NCBI GenBank assembly: GCA_002256245.1
Contig: NKIU01000002.1
Span: 186,001 to 250,000 of the forward strand
Reading direction: 5' to 3'
Origin: Pseudorhodobacter sp. PARRP1
GTDB taxonomy: Bacteria > Pseudomonadota > Alphaproteobacteria > Rhodobacterales > Rhodobacteraceae
Length of the DNA: 64,000 nucleotides
Shown: in pieces, positions 16,423-24,982 of the stretch
How positions within the stretch are numbered: the stretch's first letter is position 1
Layout: every line of letters starts with the position of its first letter
The notes under the pieces: generated by a model
Told to the model about the DNA's origin: nothing
Databases searched by the model: none
What the model saw: the letters and a program-made list of their open reading frames with translations, nothing else
Position numbers and translations under genes: made by a program

Positions 16423-17858
16423 GCCCACACCATCTGGCTGGATTTCACATCAAGGTAGTCGCGGATCGCCTCGATCCCGCCTTCGCGGCCCATGCCGGAG
16501 TGGTTGGTGCCGCCGAAGGGGGCCTCGGATGCGGCCATGGCGAAGGAGTTGATGCCGACCATGCCCGCTTTCAACTCGGCCACGGTGCGACGTGCGCGCT
16601 TGGGGCTTTGGGTGAAGGCATAGGCGGACAGGCCCATGTCCGAGGCATTGGCGCGGGCCAGAACCTCGTCATCGGTCGAGAAGCGGGTGATCGCGGCGAT
16701 GGGGCCAAAGTTTTCCTCGACCATCACGGCCATATCATCGCGGCACTCGGTCAAAACCGTGGGCTCAAAGAAGTGTCCGGCGTTGAAGCCCGCCGCCCGC
16801 GCGCCGCCAAGCGCCAAGGTGGCCCCGTCTTTCACAGCGCCCGCGACGATTTTCTCCATCTCGGCCAAGCGGCCCGCGTTGATCAGTGGCCCCATGGTGA
16901 CGGTCGGGTCCATGCCGTCGCCCAGTTTGATGGCGCGGGTGCGGTCGATAAAGCCCGCAACGAAGGCGTCGTGCAGGGATTCGTGGATGTAGAAGCGGTC
17001 CGCCGTCACGCAAACTTGGCCTGCGTTGGCGAATTTCGTTGGCACGGCGGCGTTCAAGGCGGCCTCCAGATCGGCGTCGTCATAGATGATCAGGGGCGCG
17101 TTGCCGCCCAGTTCCATCGACACTTTCTTCAGCGTGGCGGCGGCGTCGCGGATCATCTGCTGACCGACGCGGGTTGATCCGGTCAACGACACCTTGCGCA
17201 CGGCTTTCGAGGCCATGATCGGCGTGTAAGTGGCGTCGGTCGGGCCGACAACCAAGTTGACCGTGCCCGCAGGCAGGTTTCCGGCGCGGCAGCAATCCAC
17301 CATCACCATCGCCACGCCCGGCGTTTGAGACGAGGGGCGGATGATCGACGAACACCCCGCAGCAAGGGCAGGTGCCAGTTTCCGCGCGATCAGGGCTGCG
17401 GGAAAGTTCCAGGCCGTGAAGGCAGCAGCAATGCCCACAGGTTCATGGTGAACCTCAAACCGACCACCCGGCACACGGGATTCGACAATGCGGCCATAGA
17501 TGCGGCGGGCCTCTTCGGCGAACCATCGGAATTGGTCGATCGACAGGCCCCATTCGCGCCCGGCCTGCGCAATCGGCTTGCCGGTTTCCATGCTGATCAT
17601 GGTCGCGGCCTCATCGGTGCGGCGCTTCATCTCATCGGCGATGGCGTGCAGGGCGTCGGCGCGCTCGAAGGCGGATTTCGCGCGCCACGCCACAAAGCCC
17701 GCGTTGGCCGAGGCGATGGCCGCCTCAGTATCCACGACGCTTGCAACCGGAACTTGCCCCAAGGCCCGCTCGGTCACCGGGCTGAACACCGGGGCGGTGT
17801 TGCCCGCGCTGGCGGCGGTCCAGCCTCCGTCGATGAAAAGCCCAAAATTGTCATACAT
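16419..17858 (-). CDS. NAD(P)-dependent succinate-semialdehyde dehydrogenase-like aldehyde dehydrogenase
   Basis: The 479-aa protein starts at 17858 (MYDNFGLFIDGGW), with AAAAGG nine bases upstream; the open frame beyond this has no ribosome site. Catalytic Glu lies in MELGGNAPLI and catalytic Cys in NAGQVCVTADRFYIH; the C-terminal half includes NSFAMAASEAPFGGTNHSG. It is the first gene of the minus-strand operon and diverges from iolD. It probably oxidises the aldehyde left by the aldolase (succinate-, malonate- or tartronate-semialdehyde); it lacks the CoA-dependent MmsA/IolA look. Confidence 0.88.
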   Translation of the reverse strand: MYDNFGLFIDGGWTAASAGNTAPVFSPVTERALGQVPVASVVDTEAAIASANAGFVAWRAKSAFERADALHAIADEMKRRTDEAATMISMETGKPIAQAGREWGLSIDQFRWFAEEARRIYGRIVESRVPGGRFEVHHEPVGIAAAFTAWNFPAALIARKLAPALAAGCSSIIRPSSQTPGVAMVMVDCCRAGNLPAGTVNLVVGPTDATYTPIMASKAVRKVSLTGSTRVGQQMIRDAAATLKKVSMELGGNAPLIIYDDADLEAALNAAVPTKFANAGQVCVTADRFYIHESLHDAFVAGFIDRTRAIKLGDGMDPTVTMGPLINAGRLAEMEKIVAGAVKDGATLALGGARAAGFNAGHFFEPTVLTECRDDMAVMVEENFGPIAAITRFSTDDEVLARANASDMGLSAYAFTQSPKRARRTVAELKAGMVGINSFAMAASEAPFGGTNHSGMGREGGIEAIRDYLDVKSSQMVWA

Positions 17859-17952
17859 ATCGGCCAACCTTTTTCGATGGCGGTGCCGGAACGACACAGG
17901 ACAAGCCCTTGCTTGCCCAAACCTTGCCTGCTCCAGAATCCCCCCGTGATCC

Positions 17953-17962
17953 GTTGCGCAAC
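17953..17962. promoter_or_regulatory. Palindromic operator GTTGCGCAAC at the iolD promoter
   Basis: The same perfect 10-bp palindrome occurs again at 22636-22645 in the transporter promoter. It lies between the divergent operons, just upstream of the predicted iolD -35 box. The RpiR-family regulator encoded at 21625-22497 is the obvious candidate to bind both copies (inference). Confidence 0.55.
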
Positions 17963-17967
17963 TATCG

Positions 17968-17996
17968 TTGCAGAAGATTGCTATTGTCAATATTCA
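17968..17996 (+). promoter_or_regulatory. Predicted sigma-70 promoter of iolD operon
   Basis: A TTGCAG box (17968-17973) and a TATTCA box (17991-17996) are separated by 17 bp, in a stretch noticeably A+T-richer than the surrounding genes. The GTTGCGCAAC palindrome lies just upstream of the -35 box. A minus-strand promoter for the semialdehyde dehydrogenase operon must also lie in 17859-18039, but I cannot place it. Confidence 0.45.
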
Positions 17997-18039
17997 ATGT
18001 TTTCGAATAATGTCCAGCCAGTTTCAGGGAGGACATCAC

Positions 18040-19899
18040 ATGGGCCAATCCACGATTCGGCTGACAATGGCGCAGGCACTGGTGCGTTATCTGTGCAGCC
18101 AATTTACCGAAATTGATGGCGCGCGGGTGCCGTTGTTCGCCGGGGTGTTTGGCATCTTTGGCCATGGCAATGTGACCTGCCTGTCAGAGGCGCTAGAGGC
18201 CGTGCAGGACCGCTTGCCAACTTGGCGCGGCCAGAATGAGCAATCGATGGCGCTGGCAGCGATTGCCTTTGCCAAGGCCAAGCGCCGCCGTCAGATCATG
18301 GTCGCGACCTCAAGCATCGGCCCCGGCGCGCTGAATATGGTGACGGCGGCGGGCACGGCGCATGCCAACCGCTTGCCGGTGCTGCTGATCGCGGGCGATA
18401 CGTTCAACAATCGCCTGCCCGATCCGGTGTTGCAGCAGGTTGAACATTTCAACAACCCCACCACGACGGTGAACGATGCGTTCAAAGCCGTGACGCGCTA
18501 TTGGGATCGCATCACGCATCCGGCGCAGATCATCCAGTCTTTGCCGCAAGCGATTGCCGCCATGCTCGATCCCGCCGACTGCGGCCCGGCCTTTATCGGC
18601 CTGCCGCAGGACACGCAGGAAATTGCCTTTGATTACCCGGAAGTGTTCTTTGAAGAACGGGTCTGGGCCATTCCGCGCCCGCGCGCAGACCGCGATGCGC
18701 TGGCGAAGGCGATTGCGGCGTTGAAGGCGGCAAAGAAGCCGCTGATCATCGCAGGCGGCGGCGTGCGCTATTCTGGCGCGGAAAATGCTGTTGCTGATTT
18801 TGCAGCCGCGCGCGGGATTCCTGTGGTGGAAACCATCGCCGGCAAGGGCGGGTTGACGCATTTCCATCCGGTGCATTGCGGCCCGATTGGCATTGTGGGG
18901 TCAACCAGCGCCAACGCTTTGGCCGCCGAGGCCGACGTGATTTTGGCCATCGGCACGCGGTTGCAGGATTTCACCACCGGATCGTGGACCGCCTTTTCAC
19001 CCGCGGCGCAGTTCATTTCCATCAACGCCGCGCGCTTTGATGCCATCAAGCACCGCGCGATTGCCGTCGTGGGCGATGCGTTGGAAACCGTGACAGAGCT
19101 GGACGCAGGCCTTGCCGACTGGCGCGCGCCTGCCGCCCTGTTGCCCCATGCCAAGGCGCTGTTTGCCGAATGGAATGCGCTGCTCGACAGCCATCAGGCG
19201 ATCACCAACGCACCGATCCCATCCTATGCGCAAGTCATTGGCGTGATGAACAAAACCGCAAAACCCAACGATACTCTTATCGGGGCTGCGGGCGGCACTC
19301 CGGGCGAGATCACCAAGGGCTGGCGCGTCAAAGACCCCAACACCTTTGACTGCGAATTCGGCTTTTCCTGCATGGGCTATGAGATCGCCGCAGGCTGGGG
19401 CCATGCGATGGCGAAGGGCGGGGAAGGCACGCCAATCGTCATGCTGGGCGACGGCACCTATATGATGATGAACTCAGACATCTATTCCACCGTGCTGACC
19501 GGGCATAAGATGATCGTCGTGGTCTGCGATAACGGCGGCTATGCGGTGATTTCGCGTCTGCAACAATTCAAGGGTGTGCCGGGGTTCAACAATCTGCTGA
19601 AGGATTGCCGCATCACCGACAAGGCCAACCCGCTGCATGTGGATTTCGTCAAACACGCGGAATCAATGGGCGCGCTTGCGCGGCATTGCGAAAGCCTTGC
19701 CGATCTGGAAAATGCGCTGAACTGGGCGCAAACCACCGATCGCACCACGGTGATCAGCATCACCTCGGACGCCTACGCTTGGGTGCCCGGCGATGCCGAT
19801 TGGGATGTGGGTGTGCCCGAAGTATCCACCCGCGACAGCGTCAATGCGGCGCGGGAAAGCCAAATTGCAATTCGCGCCAAGCAGCGCGTAGGAGTCTGA
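18040..19899 (+). CDS. iolD: 3D-(3,5/4)-trihydroxycyclohexane-1,2-dione hydrolase (IolD)
   Basis: The start at 18040 (MGQSTIRLTMAQALVRYL) follows GGGAGG at seven bases; the frame opens earlier without a site. The 619-aa enzyme is a thiamine-diphosphate protein. The cofactor-activating Glu is in RNEQSMALAAIAFAKA, and the ThDP/Mg motif runs GDGTYMMMNSDIY to VVCDNGGY. IolD opens the cyclohexanedione ring made by IolE to give 5-deoxyglucuronic acid. It heads the plus-strand operon with iolE (one base between stop and next ATG) and an SDR gene. Confidence 0.95.
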   Translation: MGQSTIRLTMAQALVRYLCSQFTEIDGARVPLFAGVFGIFGHGNVTCLSEALEAVQDRLPTWRGQNEQSMALAAIAFAKAKRRRQIMVATSSIGPGALNMVTAAGTAHANRLPVLLIAGDTFNNRLPDPVLQQVEHFNNPTTTVNDAFKAVTRYWDRITHPAQIIQSLPQAIAAMLDPADCGPAFIGLPQDTQEIAFDYPEVFFEERVWAIPRPRADRDALAKAIAALKAAKKPLIIAGGGVRYSGAENAVADFAAARGIPVVETIAGKGGLTHFHPVHCGPIGIVGSTSANALAAEADVILAIGTRLQDFTTGSWTAFSPAAQFISINAARFDAIKHRAIAVVGDALETVTELDAGLADWRAPAALLPHAKALFAEWNALLDSHQAITNAPIPSYAQVIGVMNKTAKPNDTLIGAAGGTPGEITKGWRVKDPNTFDCEFGFSCMGYEIAAGWGHAMAKGGEGTPIVMLGDGTYMMMNSDIYSTVLTGHKMIVVVCDNGGYAVISRLQQFKGVPGFNNLLKDCRITDKANPLHVDFVKHAESMGALARHCESLADLENALNWAQTTDRTTVISITSDAYAWVPGDADWDVGVPEVSTRDSVNAARESQIAIRAKQRVGV

Positions 19900-19900
19900 T

Positions 19901-20794
19901 ATGAAAGCGAAATTGGGTATCGCGCCGATTGCGTGGTGGAACGACGATCTGGCAGAATTGTCGGATGATGTAAGCCTGGAGGAATGCTTGCGTCAGGCAT
20001 CTGTCGCGGGCTTTACCGGCATGGAGACCGGACGCCGCTTTCCGATGGACATGGCAGAGCTTGGGCCGATCCTGAAGAAATACGGCATTTCGGTCTGTGG
20101 CGGCTGGTTTTCCGGACTGCTGCTCGACGGCGATCTTGAGGTCGAGAAAGACCGCGTGGCCGCCCAGCACGCCTTCTTCAAGGCCGCAGGTGCGCCCTGC
20201 ATCGTTTACGGTGAAACCGCGCGCTCGGTGCAGGGGGTGAAATCCGCGCCCTTGGCGACCAAGCCGAAACTGACCGAGGCCGAAATGGCCGTCTATGGCC
20301 GCAAAGTCAGCGATTTCGCTGACTGGTGCGCGGCCAATGGCATGCCGATCAGCTATCACCACCACATGGCGGCGGCGGTGGAAACCGAAGCCGAGCTTGA
20401 CCTGCTCATGAAGCATTCGACCGTGCCGTTGCTGTTCGATGCCGGCCACATGGCCTTTGCGGGCGGCGATGTTTTGCGGGTGCTGGACAACCATCACAAG
20501 CGCATCACCCATGTCCACACCAAGGACATCCGCCGCGGTGTGGTGGACGGGCTGGATCGCACGAAGGACTCCTTCCTTGATGCCGTGGTGAAGGGGGCGT
20601 TTACCGTGCCCGGCGACGGGTCTTTGGATTTCGAAGCCATCGTCAAGGCCTGCGCCAACTACGGTTATGAAGGTTGGTTCGTGGTTGAAGCCGAGCAAGA
20701 CCCAAAGGCAAACCCTCCGCTTCTGATGGCGCAGAAAGGCCACAAGGAATTGCTGCGCGTCATGGCGGCGGCAGGCTATGAGGTCGTGCAATGA
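19901..20794 (+). CDS. iolE: Myo-inosose-2 dehydratase (IolE)
   Basis: The 297-aa protein is a TIM-barrel dehydratase of the xylose-isomerase-like superfamily, opening KAKLGIAPIAWWNDDL, a stretch well conserved in IolE. Metal ligands are seen in SYHHHMAAAVETEAE, LLFDAGHMAF and HVHTKDIRR. It removes water from 2-keto-myo-inositol to give the trihydroxycyclohexanedione used by IolD. The ATG follows the iolD stop after one base with GTAGGAG upstream, and its stop overlaps the SDR start by ATGA. Confidence 0.95.
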   Translation: MKAKLGIAPIAWWNDDLAELSDDVSLEECLRQASVAGFTGMETGRRFPMDMAELGPILKKYGISVCGGWFSGLLLDGDLEVEKDRVAAQHAFFKAAGAPCIVYGETARSVQGVKSAPLATKPKLTEAEMAVYGRKVSDFADWCAANGMPISYHHHMAAAVETEAELDLLMKHSTVPLLFDAGHMAFAGGDVLRVLDNHHKRITHVHTKDIRRGVVDGLDRTKDSFLDAVVKGAFTVPGDGSLDFEAIVKACANYGYEGWFVVEAEQDPKANPPLLMAQKGHKELLRVMAAAGYEVVQ

Positions 20795-21606
20795 CCTTCA
20801 CCGGCAACCGCATGGATGGCAAGGTCTGCGTCGTCACCGGTGCCACCCAAGGTCTGGGGGCGGCTATCGCCCGCAGGCTGGCCGATGCGGGGGCTGCAGG
20901 CGTTGTCATCATGGGGCGCAATGCGGCCAAGGGGCAGGCGGTGGCGGGCAGCCTGTCCTGCCCTGGGCTGTTCGTGCAGGCCGATTTTGGCAATGTCGAG
21001 GATTGTCAGCGGGTGATCGCGCAGGCGGACGCGCGTTTTGGCCGCGTTGATGTGCTGGTGAATGCGGGTGCATCAACCGCGCGCGGCACGATTGTGGATA
21101 CCACGCCGGAAACCTTCGACGCGCTGTTTGCAACCAATGTGCGGGGTCCGTATTTTCTGATGCAGGCGGCGATCAGGCTGATGATTGCAAAGGATATTCA
21201 GGGCGCGATCTGCAACATCGGATCAATCTCGGCCCTGTCGGGGCAGCCGTTTATCAACGCCTATTGCGCCAGCAAGGGGGCGCTGACGACGCTGACCGCC
21301 AACACTGCATTTTCGGTGATGGCCAACCGTATCCGCGTCAATCAGTTGAACGTCGGCTGGATGGCATCGGACAACGAGCGCGCGCTGCAAGAGGCGGAAG
21401 GCGGCGCGGATTGGGAGGCAAAGGCCACAGCCAACCTGCCATTCGGTCGTCTGGTTGACCCGGATGAAGCCGCCCGCGCGGTCAACTTTCTGGTGTCAGA
21501 CGATGCGGGCCTGATGACGGGCGCAATCGTCAATTTTGACCAATCGGTCTGGGGTGCGGTTGCGGGCGGGATGCCGGTGCCCGATGGCCCGATGCGGCTG
21601 GCCTAA
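20791..21606 (+). CDS. SDR-family oxidoreductase
   Basis: The 271-aa protein has the classical short-chain dehydrogenase signatures: TGATQGLG near residue 17 for NAD(P) binding, NAGAS, catalytic Ser in NIGSISALSG and the YCASK motif. The C terminus (MTGAIVNFDQSVWG) is typical of sugar and cyclitol SDRs. It overlaps iolE by ATGA, so its role is tied to cyclitol breakdown, perhaps as an alternative inositol or keto-inositol dehydrogenase (inference). It ends shortly before a bidirectional hairpin shared with the convergent regulator gene. Confidence 0.88.
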   Translation: MTFTGNRMDGKVCVVTGATQGLGAAIARRLADAGAAGVVIMGRNAAKGQAVAGSLSCPGLFVQADFGNVEDCQRVIAQADARFGRVDVLVNAGASTARGTIVDTTPETFDALFATNVRGPYFLMQAAIRLMIAKDIQGAICNIGSISALSGQPFINAYCASKGALTTLTANTAFSVMANRIRVNQLNVGWMASDNERALQEAEGGADWEAKATANLPFGRLVDPDEAARAVNFLVSDDAGLMTGAIVNFDQSVWGAVAGGMPVPDGPMRLA

Positions 21607-21612
21607 GCCACA

Positions 21613-21637
21613 GACGGGGCCGCTTTAAGGCCCCGTC
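21613..21637. terminator. Bidirectional hairpin terminator
   Basis: A perfect 9-bp stem, GACGGGGCC (21613-21621) and GGCCCCGTC (21629-21637), with loop GCTTTAA, sits between the SDR gene and the convergent RpiR gene, whose stop codon lies in the loop. Confidence 0.7.
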
Positions 21638-22497
21638 ACCACCGGAATTCGCGGGCTTTCGCGGTCTTTCTGCAACCGCGCCGCCAGCGCCACGGTCAGC
21701 GCCTGCGCCAGACACATCGGTGCCGCCAGACTGCGCGAGAAGGTGTATTCGTGTTCGGGGATCGCAAACAGCACCCGCGCCGACTTCGCCAAGGGCGATA
21801 AGGTGCTGTCGGAAATGGCCACCACCGGCACACCGCGCGCGGCCACGTCCTCGACGATGTTCACCACCTCGTTGGCATAAAACCGGAACGACACCGCAAA
21901 CAGCAGGTCGCGCGGCTGCACAGCTTTGGCCATATGCGTGGCCAGGCCGCCACTCGCATCCAGCAGCACCGTGCGTTTTCCCAGCATCGTCAGCATATAG
22001 CGCAACAGTTCTGCCACCGGGGCCGAGCGAAGCTGGCCCAGCAGATAGATCGTATCCGCCGCCTCCATCATATCGGCTGCGGTTGCGATCTGCTCGGCAG
22101 AGGTGCTGGCCAGAAGATCCTGCAACGACGACAGATCGCGCACCACCAGATCACGCAGAAAGCCCAGATCGCTGCGGTCTTCCTTTTCGCCCAACTCATC
22201 CTCCAGCGCGCGGATGCGAGCATCAAAACCCGGCGCTGCGGTGGTCAGCCGCCGCTGAAAAACCGCCTGCAATTCCTTGAACCCGGCGAAGCCAAGCGAC
22301 TGCGCATAGCGCACGAAGCTGGAGGCATGGATTCCGGTCTTTTCCCCGATGGCGTTCACCGAAGTGACGGCCACGTCATTCGGATTCTGCGTCAGAAAAA
22401 CCGCGATCTTCTGATAGGTCTTGCTCATCGCGTCATAGCGATCATGGATCACCCGGATCAGGTCTTCATAGCTTTTCGGAGGGAAGGCATCGGTCAT
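21625..22497 (-). CDS. MurR/RpiR-family transcriptional regulator
   Basis: The start at 22497 (MTDAFPPKSYEDLIRVIHDR) is preferred over one 12 codons earlier. The 290-aa protein has an N-terminal RpiR helix-turn-helix domain (about 5-80, with AIGEKTGIHASSFVRYAQSLG). A C-terminal SIS sugar-phosphate-binding domain (about 120-260) includes YLLGQLRSAPVAE and AVSFRFYANEV. Regulators of this type control inositol genes in related bacteria and usually repress until an intermediate binds. It lies between the iolDE operon and the transporter operon, both of which carry the GTTGCGCAAC palindrome, its likely binding site. Confidence 0.88.
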   Translation of the reverse strand: MTDAFPPKSYEDLIRVIHDRYDAMSKTYQKIAVFLTQNPNDVAVTSVNAIGEKTGIHASSFVRYAQSLGFAGFKELQAVFQRRLTTAAPGFDARIRALEDELGEKEDRSDLGFLRDLVVRDLSSLQDLLASTSAEQIATAADMMEAADTIYLLGQLRSAPVAELLRYMLTMLGKRTVLLDASGGLATHMAKAVQPRDLLFAVSFRFYANEVVNIVEDVAARGVPVVAISDSTLSPLAKSARVLFAIPEHEYTFSRSLAAPMCLAQALTVALAARLQKDRESPRIPVVTGP

Positions 22498-22607
22498 GAT
22501 CTTGGTCCGCTTGGGATTTTCCCAAGCATGCAATCAATGCAGCCGCACCGCAATCGCAATTTTCCTTGCAAAACGGCGCGGCGCAGCGGGCTTTTCCAGA
22601 ATTTATG

Positions 22608-22636
22608 TTGACAAAATGCGCACATCGCAATTTATG
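22608..22636 (+). promoter_or_regulatory. Predicted promoter of the inositol-type ABC transporter
   Basis: A consensus TTGACA box (22608-22613) is followed after 17 bp by TTTATG (22631-22636). The 11-base sequence AATTTATGTTG is repeated at 22600-22610 and 22629-22639, so each promoter element sits in one copy. The operator palindrome begins at the last base of the -10 box. Confidence 0.6.
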
Positions 22637-22645
22637 TTGCGCAAC
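22636..22645. promoter_or_regulatory. Palindromic operator GTTGCGCAAC at the transporter promoter
   Basis: This is identical to the site at 17953-17962. It overlaps and follows the predicted -10 box, a position where a bound protein would block transcription, which fits a repressor such as the adjacent RpiR regulator (inference). Confidence 0.6.
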
Positions 22646-22800
22646 AAGTATTGCGGATTCTATTTTTGCGCATGTTGACGTGCAACGCGATCAGGCTTCG
22701 TCAGGACCACCCGACAAAGTTTGGCCGATACGATTACCGCTCAAACGGGCGGTCCGGTGGGAGAGCAAGGTGGGCCGGACACCATCAGTGGAGGAAGAAC

Positions 22801-23745
22801 ATGAAAAAGACCCTTATCATCGCTGGCTTTGCGGCCCTTTTGGGCACCAGCGCCATCGCGCAGGACGTTGGCGTGTCGATGGCGAAATTCGACGACAACT
22901 TTCTGACCGTGCTGCGCAACGGACTTATCGATTACAGCAAGACCTTGCCGGGTGTGAACCTGCAGGTCGAAGATGCGCAAAACGATGTGGCCAAGCAGTT
23001 GGATCAGATCAACAACTTCATCGCCTCGGGCGTCAAGGCGATCATCGTGAACCCGGTCGATACTTCGGCCACGCAAGCAATGTCTGACGCTGCCGCCGCA
23101 GCCGGTGTGCCGCTGGTTTATGTCAACCGCGAGCCGATCAACATTGACACGCTGCCCGACAACCAGGCCTTCGTGGCATCGAATGAAATGGACTCCGGCA
23201 CGCTTGAGACGCTGGAAGTCTGCCGCCTGCTGAAAGAAGCGGGCAAGACCGAAGCCTCGGCTTATGTCATCATGGGCGAGTTGTCGAACCAGGCTGCCGT
23301 GATGCGCACCAAGGACATCCACGACGTGATTGGCGGGCCGGATTGCGGCGTCAAGATCACCATTCTGGACGAGCAAACCTCGAACTGGAGCCGTGACGAG
23401 GCGCAGAACCTGATGACCAACTGGATGTCAACCGGCACGCCGTTTGATGCCGTGATCGCCAACAACGACGAATCCGCCATCGGTGCGATTCAGGCGATGA
23501 AGGCGGGTAATGTCGATATGAAATCGGTCGTTGTCGGCGGCGTTGATGCAACCCAAGACGCCTTGGCCGCGATGCAGGCCGGTGATCTGGACGCGACGGT
23601 TTTCCAGGACGCGGCTGGTCAGGGCAAAGGCTCGCTTGACGCCGCATTGGCGCTGGCAGATGGCAAGGCCGTCGATCAGAAGGTCTATATCCCGTTCCAA
23701 TTGGTGACCCCGGCCAATATCGGCGACTTCCTGAGCAAGAACTAA
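22801..23745 (+). CDS. Sugar/cyclitol ABC transporter periplasmic binding protein
   Basis: The start at 22801 follows GGAGGAAGAAC. The 314-aa protein begins with the signal peptide MKKTLIIAGFAALLGTSAIA, cleaved before QDVGVSMAKFDD, and has the periplasmic-binding fold of the ribose/inositol class (peripla_BP_4). Recognisable blocks are DQINNFIASGVKAIIVNPVD, PLVYVNREP and ANNDESAIGAIQAMKAG. It delivers the substrate to the permease encoded 157 bp downstream. Given the flanking iol genes and shared operator, inositol or a related cyclitol is the likely ligand. Confidence 0.9.
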   Translation: MKKTLIIAGFAALLGTSAIAQDVGVSMAKFDDNFLTVLRNGLIDYSKTLPGVNLQVEDAQNDVAKQLDQINNFIASGVKAIIVNPVDTSATQAMSDAAAAAGVPLVYVNREPINIDTLPDNQAFVASNEMDSGTLETLEVCRLLKEAGKTEASAYVIMGELSNQAAVMRTKDIHDVIGGPDCGVKITILDEQTSNWSRDEAQNLMTNWMSTGTPFDAVIANNDESAIGAIQAMKAGNVDMKSVVVGGVDATQDALAAMQAGDLDATVFQDAAGQGKGSLDAALALADGKAVDQKVYIPFQLVTPANIGDFLSKN

Positions 23746-23902
23746 GCAGACAGGCTGGGTGGCCGGACGTGTTGTTCGGCCACATTCCAGCACGCGGACC
23801 ACTGCACGACAGAAAGGGTGGCTTCGAACGTGCCGCCCTTTTCTTTCATGCGCTGTCAAATGCCCGCAATACCAAGTCAATCACGATCGGAGGAGGAACA
23901 CG

Positions 23903-24979
23903 GTGGCTCAACCCAATGCAACGCATGGTCTTGGCGGGTTAAAATATGACCCATCGAAAAAGGCGCGCCCGCAGGAACTCAACGTCTTCATCGCCTTTGT
24001 CGCGATCGTGGTGGCGTTCGAGCTTCTGGGCCGATTGATCATGGGTGAAAGCTTTCTGTTCAACACCCGCGAAGGCACCGAGGGGCTGTTCAACACGCAG
24101 CGCCTTTCCATCATCATCCTGCAAGTCTCGACCGTCGGCATCATTGCCATCGGTGTGACGCAAGTGATCATCTCGGGCGGGATCGACCTTTCGTCCGGGT
24201 CGGTTGTGGGCGCGACTGCGATGGTCGCGATGAGTTTTGCGCAGACCGCGCTGGTCAACGGCAATCCGAACCCGAAAGCCATCTTCGGCGATTGGGCGAT
24301 GGATTTGCCAGTGCTGCTGCCGATCCTGATTGGCCTTGGTGTCGGACTGATTGCGGGTTTGGTGAACGGCGCGCTGATCGCCTACACGCGCATTCCGCCG
24401 TTTATCGCGACCTTGGGCATGATGGTTTCTGCCCGTGGTTTTGCCCGCTGGTGGTCCACCGGCAACCCGATTTCCTTTCCGACCGAAAGCTACAACGCCA
24501 TCGGCACAGGCATGAATCCGGTGTTTGTTTTCATCGTTCTGGCGGTGCTGTTCCACCTGATCATGACCTACACCAAATACGGCAAGCACAATTATGCCAT
24601 CGGCTCGAACGAGCAGGCAACGCGGATGTCGGGTATCAACGTCGATCGTCACAAGATGCTGGTCTATGTCATCGCAGGCATGCTGGCATCGGTCGCGGCC
24701 ATCGTGGTGTCTTCCAAGGGGCAGACTGCGCAGGCCAACATGGGCGTCATGTATGAGTTGGACGCCATTGCAATGGCGGTCATCGGCGGCGTTTCGTTGC
24801 AAGGCGGGCGCGGGTCGATCATTGGCACTGTAATCGGTGCCTTGATTTTCGGGGTGATCATCAGTGGCTTCACCTTCCTGAAACTGGACGCCTACTATCA
24901 GGAAATGGTCAAAGGCGCGATTATCGTCGGCGCTGTGGTGATGGACCAATGGCGGCAGCGCGCGCGGACAAGGGGATAA
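23903..24979 (+). CDS. Sugar/cyclitol ABC transporter permease
   Basis: A GTG start at 23903 lies six bases after GGAGG, giving 358 aa (MAQPNATHGLGGLKYDP); the earlier open frame has no site. The cytoplasmic N-terminal 35 residues are followed by about nine to ten membrane segments. The family block GGIDLSSGSVVGATAM and the C-terminal GGVSLQGGRGSIIGTVIGAL coupling region are those of RbsC-like permeases. It forms the channel with the ATPase whose start lies three bases beyond the stop codon. Confidence 0.9.
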   Translation: MAQPNATHGLGGLKYDPSKKARPQELNVFIAFVAIVVAFELLGRLIMGESFLFNTREGTEGLFNTQRLSIIILQVSTVGIIAIGVTQVIISGGIDLSSGSVVGATAMVAMSFAQTALVNGNPNPKAIFGDWAMDLPVLLPILIGLGVGLIAGLVNGALIAYTRIPPFIATLGMMVSARGFARWWSTGNPISFPTESYNAIGTGMNPVFVFIVLAVLFHLIMTYTKYGKHNYAIGSNEQATRMSGINVDRHKMLVYVIAGMLASVAAIVVSSKGQTAQANMGVMYELDAIAMAVIGGVSLQGGRGSIIGTVIGALIFGVIISGFTFLKLDAYYQEMVKGAIIVGAVVMDQWRQRARTRG

Positions 24980-24982
24980 AAC

